Source: Candidatus Omnitrophota bacterium (GTDB taxonomy: Bacteria; Omnitrophota; Gorgyraeia; JABMRG01; JAFGKX01). Taken from it: a stretch of 5,019 bases of DNA. The stretch covers positions 1 to 5,019 of the forward strand of contig JAFGKX010000030.1 of assembly GCA_016928375.1 (NCBI GenBank), written 5' to 3'. The notes below the pieces were generated by a model. The model was given only the letters and a program-made list of their open reading frames with translations. It did not search any database and had not been told where the DNA came from. Made by a program: the position numbers and the translations under genes. Shown piece after piece: positions 1 to 5,019 of the stretch (within the stretch, counting starts at the first letter, position 1; every line of letters starts with the position of its first letter).

Positions 1-413
1 TTAAAAGTAGGGTAGGTGTTGCTCATAATAATTTTGTTCAAAATTCAGCAGAGATGGGATTTGTGGGAAGTTTTATATATGTTGCTTTGATGTATCTTTC
101 ATTTAAGGCACTGTACGTAGTACAGAAATTAAAGCCCAACAATATAAAGAAAGACTTTGCTATTTTACCTGTATTGGCCCGGGCGTTGTTAGTAAGTATC
201 GTCGGCTTTGTAATTGTTACGTCCTTTATCACCATGGAGCTCGATATTTTATTTATATGGATTGGGCTATGTGCGGTAGTGCTGAATATTGCCCAACAGG
301 AAATAGAGAATATTCGTTTTAAATTTGCGATTAAGGATATAGTAGTTATTTTTATTATTATCATAATACATCTGATAGGACTACATATTATAACTGTGAC
401 AGATATAATATAA
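1..413 (+). CDS. O-antigen ligase/polymerase family membrane protein, C-terminal part (5' truncated)
   Basis: The reading frame is open from base 3 (first complete codon) to a TAA at 411-413, giving 136 visible residues. The start lies outside the window, so the ATG at 54 is internal and not a start. Visible residues 7-22 read A-H-N-N-F, then five residues, then E-M-G-F-V-G. This matches the conserved His...Glu-x-Gly-x-x-Gly region before a late transmembrane helix in the Wzy_C/WaaL superfamily, whose His is important in WaaL ligases. Strongly hydrophobic stretches follow at about 19-40, 59-78, 82-97 and 113-132, so this is the end of a multi-pass inner-membrane protein. By family knowledge it joins or polymerises undecaprenyl-linked glycan units on the periplasmic side. 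The fragment cannot separate polymerase (Wzy) from ligase (WaaL). The next gene starts 14 bases after the stop, which suggests one transcript. Confidence 0.8.
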   Translation, partial: KSRVGVAHNNFVQNSAEMGFVGSFIYVALMYLSFKALYVVQKLKPNNIKKDFAILPVLARALLVSIVGFVIVTSFITMELDILFIWIGLCAVVLNIAQQEIENIRFKFAIKDIVVIFIIIIIHLIGLHIITVTDII

Positions 414-414
414 T

Positions 415-420
415 AAAGGA
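415..420 (+). promoter_or_regulatory. Ribosome binding site fixing the GTG start of the family-2 glycosyltransferase
   Basis: AAAGGA lies 7 bases before the GTG at 428, just after the TAA of the preceding gene. No ATG occurs in this frame until residue 181, past the catalytic motifs, so the site supports GTG as the true start. Confidence 0.7.
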
Positions 421-427
421 AATAAAA

Positions 428-1369
428 GTGAACCCATTAATAAGCGTAATAATCCCATTTTATAATAATGTAAATTACATATCTCAAGCGTTAGATTCTG
501 TCATAAACCAAACGTATAAGAATTTTGAGATTATTGCGGTGGATGATGGTTCGATCGATGATACAAAATATATTGTGCAAAAAAATATAAAAAAATACCC
601 AGAAAAAATAAAATATTTATATCAAACAAATAGTGGTTCTGCTGCTGCAAGAAACAAAGGAATAGCAGAGGCAAAAGGCGAACTTATAGCTTTTTTAGAT
701 TCAGATGATACATGGCTGCCCGGTAACTTAGCCAGGCAGACAGAACTGCTTGATAAGACACCGGCAGTTTCATTAGTGCATTCTGATTTTATCTATTTTA
801 ATGATCAGGGCATTGAAAGGAAGTCTGAATACAGCAAGAATATTAAAAAACATTTTTCAGGAGATATTTTTTACTACCTTTTCAGGGAAAATTTCATATC
901 GACATCCACTGTTGTTGTGAGAAAGGATGTTTTTGAAAAGTCCGGCCTTTTTGACGAGGAGTTTCGTATGTCGCAGGATTATGATCTGTGGTTGCGTATT
1001 ACAAAAAAATACAAAGTTGGCTATGTAGATACTCCGTTGGTGAGGATACGCTGTCATGGAAATAACATCACCAGAAGTAAAGAAAAAACCTATGTATGGG
1101 TAAACAAGGTAATAGAAAAAACGATAGAGTCCTTTCCTGAAATTGAAGCAGAACTAAAATCGAATTTACCGTATAGATTGGCAAAAAACCACTTTACGAT
1201 TGGGTATGAAATGTTCTGCAAGGAAGATTTTAAACAGGCAAGATCCGAGTTTTGCCATTCGATTAGATGCAAGTTTACGAAAAGAGCTTTTTTTTATTAC
1301 ATCTTAACTTTTTTAAATCCTTCTATACTCTCAGCATTAAGAGGATTAAAAAGACAGGTGCAGCAATGA
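428..1369 (+). CDS. Glycosyltransferase family 2 (GT-A fold)
   Basis: This 313-residue protein starts at GTG. The GT-A domain fills about residues 4-215. It begins with the typical LISVIIPFYN strand, has VDDGS at 38-42 (nucleotide binding), S-A-A-A-R-N-K-G at 71-78, the DSDD metal-binding DxD-type motif at 91-94, and Q-D-Y-D-L-W-L-R at 183-190, which corresponds to the ED/catalytic-base region of WcaA/WbbL-like enzymes. H210 in R-C-H-G-N-N lies where the family often has a conserved His. The last ~100 residues are a charged, probably helical tail ending in an aromatic stretch (about 286-300) that may touch the membrane. By family, it transfers one sugar from a nucleotide sugar to a lipid-linked acceptor in the cytoplasm. 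Donor and acceptor cannot be read from the sequence. Its first 300 bases are about 30% G+C by hand count, lower than the downstream genes. The TGA stop overlaps the next ATG. Confidence 0.92.
   Translation: MNPLISVIIPFYNNVNYISQALDSVINQTYKNFEIIAVDDGSIDDTKYIVQKNIKKYPEKIKYLYQTNSGSAAARNKGIAEAKGELIAFLDSDDTWLPGNLARQTELLDKTPAVSLVHSDFIYFNDQGIERKSEYSKNIKKHFSGDIFYYLFRENFISTSTVVVRKDVFEKSGLFDEEFRMSQDYDLWLRITKKYKVGYVDTPLVRIRCHGNNITRSKEKTYVWVNKVIEKTIESFPEIEAELKSNLPYRLAKNHFTIGYEMFCKEDFKQARSEFCHSIRCKFTKRAFFYYILTFLNPSILSALRGLKRQVQQ
1356..1360 (+). promoter_or_regulatory. Ribosome binding site for the first GT4 gene, inside the upstream gene
   Basis: AGGTG sits 5 bases before the ATG at 1366. Together with the ATGA overlap it supports 1366 over the in-frame ATG at 1267. 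The earlier ATG would add 33 residues that precede the normal GT4 N-terminal strand and resemble no family extension. Confidence 0.6.
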
Positions 1370-2490
1370 ACCGAAAAATTAAAATAGGTTTTATAAGTTA
1401 CGGATTAGATGTAGGCGGCATTGAAACGCTGATACTCGAGATCTGTAAAAGGCTGCCTAAGGACAGATATTCTTTATGCGTATTTGAGTTCCAGGGTAAC
1501 GGCAAACTGCAGCAGGAATTCGAACAAATAGGGGTTAAGGTGCATACAGTTAAAAAGATAAGAAACCTTGACTGGTCCTTACCTTTTAAGCTTGCGAAAC
1601 TTTTTAAGCAGCAGGGAATAGATATAGTGCATGCGCATGATCAAAGCCCATGGCTTTATGCGGGTATTGCCGCTAAATTTGCCGGTGTGCCTGTAGTTTA
1701 CACTGAACATACGACGCCGGATATTACTATCTATCAAAACGTAAACAGGTGGAAGAGGGTAGAAAAGGCGTTGTCAATGATTACAAAGCAGATAACCGCT
1801 GTCGCAGACAGCGTGGCCAGATATATGATAGATGAAGCAGGTATTTCCGCGAAAAAGGTCAAGGTTATATATAATGGTATAGATGCAAAAATATACGATA
1901 AGAAGGCCGATATTGCCGCAAAACGGAAAGAACTAGGCATTAAAGAGACGGATTTAATCGTGGGAAATGTTGCATCATTACTGCCTAAAAAAGACCCAAA
2001 GACGCTGCTTGAAGCTTTTAAGCTGGTTATCCAACAGGTCCCTAATGCCAAGCTTGTAATGGCAGGGGATGGATTATTAAAAGAGCAGTTGATGGCAATG
2101 AAGGATAATTTGGGGTTAAACGGCAGTGTTAAATTTTTGGGAAACAGAAGAGATATACCCGAGCTGCTTCAGGTTTTTGATGTATTCGCGCTTTCTTCTG
2201 TTAAGGAGGGGCTTCCGATAGCCATATTAGAGGCAATGGCTTCCGGGCTGGCAGTCGTAGCCACGGATGTAGACGGTAATGCTGAAGTGGTTCAGCACGG
2301 CAAAACAGGTTTCATTGTGCCTGCGCGTAATCCCGTTGCTTTGGCAGAGGACATTGTAAAACTTTTGCTTGATAAAGATGAGGCCAAAAAAATGGGCTTT
2401 TTGGCGCAGGAGAGAGTAAAAAATTATTTTACTTTTGAAAAGATGATTGCTGAATATGAAAATGTATATAATGCAGTGTTAAGGAATTGA
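1366..2490 (+). CDS. Glycosyltransferase family 4 (GT-B fold)
   Basis: This is a 374-residue protein, a usual length for GT4. The N-terminal acceptor domain starts with K-I-G-F-I-S-Y-G-L-D-V-G-G-I-E (GGIE at 17-20), followed by D-I-V-H-A-H at 86-91, Y-T-E-H at 112-115, A-V-A-D-S at 145-149 and Y-N-G-I-D at 169-173, which marks the end of this domain. The C-terminal Glycos_transf_1 donor domain carries G-N-V-A-S-L-L-P-K-K-D at 200-210 (phosphate-contact Lys), M-A-G-D-G at 232-236 and the EX7E signature (E281 and E289 in E-G-L-P-I-A-I-L-E). All catalytic landmarks of a retaining transferase are present. The GLDVGGIE...RLP start resembles the sugar transferases of exosortase/PEP-CTERM-associated exopolysaccharide loci, but no other marker of that system is in view. 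It overlaps the preceding gene by ATGA and is one base from the next start, which implies translational coupling. The sugar specificity is unknown. Confidence 0.93.
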   Translation: MNRKIKIGFISYGLDVGGIETLILEICKRLPKDRYSLCVFEFQGNGKLQQEFEQIGVKVHTVKKIRNLDWSLPFKLAKLFKQQGIDIVHAHDQSPWLYAGIAAKFAGVPVVYTEHTTPDITIYQNVNRWKRVEKALSMITKQITAVADSVARYMIDEAGISAKKVKVIYNGIDAKIYDKKADIAAKRKELGIKETDLIVGNVASLLPKKDPKTLLEAFKLVIQQVPNAKLVMAGDGLLKEQLMAMKDNLGLNGSVKFLGNRRDIPELLQVFDVFALSSVKEGLPIAILEAMASGLAVVATDVDGNAEVVQHGKTGFIVPARNPVALAEDIVKLLLDKDEAKKMGFLAQERVKNYFTFEKMIAEYENVYNAVLRN

Positions 2491-2491
2491 G

Positions 2492-3133
2492 ATGAGATCC
2501 GGTTTTAAGAATATAGTTTTTAATCTGATGCCCAAAAGCATATTATTTTATAAAGGGCGGCCTAGGCGCAATCTTGTTGCCCTGACATTTGACGACGGCC
2601 CGCACCCGCAAAATACGCAATTGGTGCTAAAAATATTAAAAGACGCGGGAATAAAAGCAACTTTCTTTTTAACGGGAGCTGAATCGGCAAAATATCCGCA
2701 GCTTGTAAAAGATATTTTTGACAGCGGTAATGAGATCGGAAGCCATAATTTTTCGCACAGCCATATCAGAAAAATGAAATATAAAGATATTTCCTGCGAA
2801 ATCCAGCAGGCAAATAAAACAATGAAAGATATTACCGGAGTTTCTCCGAAACTTTTCAGGCCTCCTTATGGCGAACTAAGCATAGGGCTTTTGCTTCTTA
2901 TGCTTTTTAAAAAAATGACGCTATTACTATGGTCTGTTGACAGCAATGATACATACGAAAAAACATCCCAGGGCATCAGGAACAGGCTAAATGCGTTAAA
3001 AGCAGGCGATATAATTGTTTTGCATGAAGATTACCAGCATACAGTAGATGCCTTGCCGCTTATAATCAAAGACATCAAACAAAAGGGCTTAAGATTTGGT
3101 TTAGTCAGCGAGCTTATGGAGAAGACAGCATGA
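2492..3133 (+). CDS. Polysaccharide deacetylase, NodB homology domain (CE4)
   Basis: This 213-residue protein is almost entirely one NodB domain. Motif 1 is T-F-D-D-G-P at 32-37 (catalytic base D34, metal ligand D35). Motif 2 is H85-N-F-S-H89 (metal-binding histidines). Motif 3 is R-P-P-Y-G at 123-127. Motif 4 is the weaker W-S-V-D-S-N-D at 147-153. Motif 5 is V-L-H-E-D at 176-180 (H178). The catalytic set therefore looks intact. The family hydrolyses N- or O-acetyl groups from sugars such as GlcNAc, using a divalent metal. The N-terminus (about 1-27) has no convincing signal peptide or anchoring helix, so a cytoplasmic or peripheral membrane location is inferred. That would suit a deacetylase acting on a lipid-linked intermediate rather than on finished polymer or peptidoglycan. 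An AAGGAA site at 2481-2486 precedes the ATG, which lies one base past the upstream stop. The TGA stop overlaps the next ATG. The substrate is not known. Confidence 0.92.
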   Translation: MRSGFKNIVFNLMPKSILFYKGRPRRNLVALTFDDGPHPQNTQLVLKILKDAGIKATFFLTGAESAKYPQLVKDIFDSGNEIGSHNFSHSHIRKMKYKDISCEIQQANKTMKDITGVSPKLFRPPYGELSIGLLLLMLFKKMTLLLWSVDSNDTYEKTSQGIRNRLNALKAGDIIVLHEDYQHTVDALPLIIKDIKQKGLRFGLVSELMEKTA

Positions 3134-4347
3134 AAGCAGATACGGGTAAAAAAATCAGGTTTATATTGCAATATTTTTATCCTGAAGTAGCATCTACTGC
3201 GCAATTGATGACAGAGCTTGCGCAAGGGCTGACTGCCCGGGGCTATAAAATAAAGGTATATTGCGGGCAGCCTACTTATGTGCGAAGCAAGACATTGCTG
3301 CCCAAAGAAGTATTTAACAATATAGAGATAGAGCGCCTTTCATGCACGCGTTTTGAAAAAAATAGCTCCATAGGCAGGATGATGAACTGGCTAAGTTATA
3401 CGGTTTTGACATTTTTTAGGTTATTATTTTCTGGGGATAAATCGCCTCTTTTTATAATATCAACACCTCCGTTTTTATTTGTCGTAGGGTATCTGCTAAA
3501 GATCCTAAAGGGGCAAAAATACGTATGCCTGATCTATGACCTGTATCCGGATATAGCGGTTAAACTAAAATATATGCAGGAAAACAGCATAATCGCTAAA
3601 ATCTGGGACAGGTGCAACAGGGCATTTTTTAAAAATGCCGATTTTGTCATAGTTCCAAGCGAAAACATGAAAACGCTTATAGATAAAAAAATAGGCAAAA
3701 ACAACAAGGTAAAGGTAATTTACAACTGGGCAGACGGCGATTTTATAAAGCCAATGCCTAAATCAGAAAACTGGTTTGCTAAAAAGTACGATCTGGTCAA
3801 TAAGTTGGTTATTTTGTACGCAGGCAATATCGGTTTATTCCACGAATTAGAGACTCTTATTGAAGCAGCCGGCAATTTGAGAGATAATAAAAATATACAG
3901 TTTGTATTCATAGGCGAGGGCGGAAAGAAGAAGAAACTGATGGATATGGCAGGCGAGAAGAAGCTGGATAATGTTTTATTTCTGCCTTATCAGGATAAAA
4001 GTATACTTTCGCATTCGCTTACCTGCAGTGATGTTTCGGTAGTTAGCCTTGAGAAGAACCTGGATTTTGTAGCAGCCCCGTGCAAGCTTTATACATCTAT
4101 GGCAGCAGGGCAGGCAATATTGGGCTTAGTGGATAAAAATTCCGATGTCGCGAAGATAGTAAACAGGTATGAGTGCGGCTTTTGTGTGGACCAGGATGAC
4201 GTTAAAGCAGTCGTAGAGACTTTGAAAAACTTAAGCCAAAATTTGCAGTTAATGGATAAATATAAACGCAACGCAAGAAAATGTTTCGAGGAAAACTTCA
4301 GGAAGGACATCATGATAAATAAGTATTCGGATGTTTTTTCGCATTAA
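3130..4347 (+). CDS. Glycosyltransferase family 4, WbuB-like
   Basis: This is a 405-residue GT-B protein. It begins with I-L-Q-Y-F-Y-P-E at 12-19, followed by the S-T-A-Q-L-x-x-E-L-A segment, a start typical of WbuB/WcaI-like GT4 enzymes. S-T-P-P-F at 111-115 and Y-D-L-Y-P-D at 136-141 are also characteristic. The linker I-Y-N-W-A-D at 197-202 leads into the donor domain, with Y-A-G-N-I-G at 230-235, F-I-G-E-G at 260-264, F-L-P-Y-Q at 284-288 and P-C-K-L-Y-T-S-M-A-A-G at 317-327. The second Glu of the classical EX7E motif is replaced by T322 and the first lies at V314. Many WbuB-like proteins vary here, so this need not mean loss of activity. WbuB itself transfers an amino-sugar to an undecaprenyl-linked acceptor, but specificity here is unproven. 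GGAGA at 3118-3122 and an ATGA overlap with the deacetylase gene set the start. It is the last tightly coupled gene before the intergenic palindrome. Confidence 0.9.
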   Translation: MKADTGKKIRFILQYFYPEVASTAQLMTELAQGLTARGYKIKVYCGQPTYVRSKTLLPKEVFNNIEIERLSCTRFEKNSSIGRMMNWLSYTVLTFFRLLFSGDKSPLFIISTPPFLFVVGYLLKILKGQKYVCLIYDLYPDIAVKLKYMQENSIIAKIWDRCNRAFFKNADFVIVPSENMKTLIDKKIGKNNKVKVIYNWADGDFIKPMPKSENWFAKKYDLVNKLVILYAGNIGLFHELETLIEAAGNLRDNKNIQFVFIGEGGKKKKLMDMAGEKKLDNVLFLPYQDKSILSHSLTCSDVSVVSLEKNLDFVAAPCKLYTSMAAGQAILGLVDKNSDVAKIVNRYECGFCVDQDDVKAVVETLKNLSQNLQLMDKYKRNARKCFEENFRKDIMINKYSDVFSH

Positions 4348-4368
4348 ACAAAGTCAAAAAATAAGAAA

Positions 4369-4414
4369 GCCCCTCGCTTCGCTCGGGACAATTCGCCGAG
4401 TGAAGAAAGAGGGC
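4369..4414. repeat. Imperfect palindrome (REP-like stem-loop) in the intergenic gap
   Basis: The 83-base gap contains a long hairpin. The inner stem pairs 4377-4386 with 4396-4405 (10 pairs, one of them G-U) around a 9-base loop. After a small internal loop the outer arms 4369-4375 and 4409-4414 pair with one bulged C. The element contains a CTCGCTTCGCTCG core. Read on the minus strand, this core encodes Pro-Glu-Arg-Ser-Glu-Gly, a peptide I associate with spurious ORFs over dispersed palindromic repeats. Only one copy is in this window, so repeat status is inferred. No T-tract follows on the + strand, so it is not an ordinary + strand terminator. On the minus strand the hairpin is followed by a T-rich run. 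Confidence 0.55.
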
Positions 4415-4420
4415 GAATTG
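4389..4420 (+). promoter_or_regulatory. Alternative 9-bp inverted repeat abutting the epimerase ribosome binding site
   Basis: CAATTCGCC (4389-4397) and GGCGAATTG (4412-4420) are perfect inverted repeats separated by 14 bases. Their arms overlap the loop and 3' side of the larger hairpin, so the two foldings exclude each other. The right arm ends on the first G of the GGAGG site at 4420-4424. A role in controlling translation or mRNA ends is possible, but the sequence alone does not establish it. Confidence 0.4.
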
Positions 4421-4425
4421 GAGGA
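4420..4425 (+). promoter_or_regulatory. Ribosome binding site of the epimerase gene
   Basis: GGAGGA is a strong Shine-Dalgarno match, 5 bases before the ATG at 4431. It fixes that start, and the protein then begins with a short lysine-rich lead into the Rossmann strand. Confidence 0.75.
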
Positions 4426-4430
4426 AAGAA

Positions 4431-5019
4431 ATGAAAAGTGAAAATAAAAAGAAAGCTCTGGTAAACGGAGCAGGGGGATTTATCGGCAGCCACCTGGTGA
4501 AGCTGCTTAAGAATGAAGGGTACTGGGTAAGAGGCGTTGACCTCAAATATCCGGAATTCAGCAAAACAGCAGCCGATGATTTTGTCATAGGCGATCTAAG
4601 AGACTCGCGGCTTTGCGATAAGGTTACGGATATGCCTTTTGATGAATTGTATCAGCTCGCTGCTGATATGGGCGGGGCAGGTTATATTTTTACAGGGGAA
4701 AACGACGCAAGCGTTATGCATAATTCCGCCACTATCAATTTAAATATGCTTGAATCAGCGCGAAAGGCCGAGATTAAAAAAATATTCTATTCATCATCTG
4801 CGTGCATATACCCTGAATATAATCAGCTTGACCCGGATAATCCAAAATGCTCCGAGGAATCAGCTTATCCTGCTGCGCCGGACAGCGAATATGGATGGGA
4901 GAAGCTGTTCAGTGAGCGGTTGTATATGGCATATCATAAAAACTATAAGATGGAAGTGCATATTGCAAGGTTCCATAATATATTCGGCGAAGAAGGCACC
5001 TGGACAGGCGGAAAAGAAA
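4431..5019 (+). CDS. GDP-mannose 3,5-epimerase-like SDR (3' truncated)
   Basis: The frame runs open from ATG to the window edge, giving 196 complete codons plus one base. The Rossmann start has G-A-G-G-F-I-G at 13-19, with D37 at the end of the second strand, which favours NAD over NADP. A-A-D-M-G-G-A-G-Y-I at 77-86, S-S-A-C-I-Y-P-E at 122-129, Y-G-W-E-K at 154-158, R-F-H-N-I-F-G at 180-186 and G-T-W-T-G-G-K-E at 189-196 match, from memory, the plant enzyme (GME, EC 5.1.3.18) rather than generic UDP-sugar epimerases. Cys145, Tyr174 and Lys178 of Arabidopsis GME fall at C125, Y154 and K158, a constant offset of 20. The acid/base Lys217 would be residue 197, just past the edge. The family converts GDP-mannose to GDP-L-galactose and GDP-L-gulose in the cytosol by transient C4 oxidation. 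Here it probably supplies an L-sugar donor to the neighbouring glycosyltransferases. A related GDP-sugar epimerase with another product remains possible. Confidence 0.85.
   Translation, partial: MKSENKKKALVNGAGGFIGSHLVKLLKNEGYWVRGVDLKYPEFSKTAADDFVIGDLRDSRLCDKVTDMPFDELYQLAADMGGAGYIFTGENDASVMHNSATINLNMLESARKAEIKKIFYSSSACIYPEYNQLDPDNPKCSEESAYPAAPDSEYGWEKLFSERLYMAYHKNYKMEVHIARFHNIFGEEGTWTGGKE

Noticed and set aside
1288..1295. Phase-variation tract: run of eight T near the end of the family-2 transferase, and seven-A runs at 579-585 and 589-595
   Set aside because: These runs are short and expected in A/T-rich DNA, and the frame is intact. They deserve only a check for sequencing slippage.
1267..1365. 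In-frame N-terminal extension of the first GT4 gene from an ATG at 1267
   Set aside because: It lies wholly inside the family-2 transferase gene. The GT4 fold begins right after 1366, where a Shine-Dalgarno site and an ATGA overlap support the start.
2492..3133. Assignment to the exosortase (XrtA)-type deacetylase family
   Set aside because: Those proteins are longer as I remember them. This one is a minimal 213-residue NodB domain, and no exosortase or other marker gene is in view.
4351..4414. Rho-independent terminator
   Set aside because: The hairpin has no T-tract on its + strand 3' side. A T-rich run follows only on the minus strand, where no gene in the window would use it.
4348..4430. 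A separate promoter for the epimerase gene
   Set aside because: I found no convincing -35/-10 pair with proper spacing on the + strand in the gap or just upstream of it.
4310..4588. Minus-strand ORF across the intergenic palindrome and the start of the epimerase
   Set aside because: It overlaps the well-supported epimerase and GT4 ends. Its protein has no recognisable domain, and its PERSEG stretch is just a translation of the palindrome.

Overview
The window is an internal piece of a surface-polysaccharide gene cluster, an O-antigen, capsule or exopolysaccharide locus. All six genes lie on the + strand and are tightly packed. The two outer genes run off the window ends. The DNA is A/T-rich overall, Shine-Dalgarno sites are clear, one start is GTG and two gene junctions are ATGA stop/start overlaps. 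This fits a bacterium with a Wzy/WaaL-type surface glycan. The exact taxon cannot be read from the sequence. An uncultured Gram-negative lineage such as Omnitrophota is only a guess, based on composition and on the intergenic palindrome.

Layout: (1) 1-413, C-terminal end of a multi-pass O-antigen ligase/polymerase-superfamily membrane protein. (2) 428-1369, family-2 (GT-A) glycosyltransferase with a GTG start. (3) 1366-2490, GT4 (GT-B) glycosyltransferase. (4) 2492-3133, small NodB-fold polysaccharide deacetylase. (5) 3130-4347, second GT4 enzyme, WbuB-like. (6) 4348-4430, the only real intergenic gap, filled by a palindromic element with two competing foldings that ends at the next gene's ribosome binding site. 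(7) 4431-end, N-terminal 196 residues of a GDP-mannose 3,5-epimerase-like short-chain dehydrogenase/reductase (SDR), cut off by the window edge.

How they fit together (inference): the epimerase would make an uncommon L-sugar nucleotide (GDP-L-galactose or GDP-L-gulose) from GDP-mannose. The three glycosyltransferases would build a lipid-linked repeat unit on the cytoplasmic face. The deacetylase would remove an acetyl group from an N-acetyl sugar or intermediate. The membrane protein would polymerise or ligate the exported unit. Genes 1-5 look like one transcript with translational coupling.

The families are known and I found no clearly new system. The points most worth a second look are the bacterial GDP-mannose 3,5-epimerase homologue, which keeps the plant catalytic spacing, the structured element in front of it, and the base-composition contrast between the left and right parts of the cluster.
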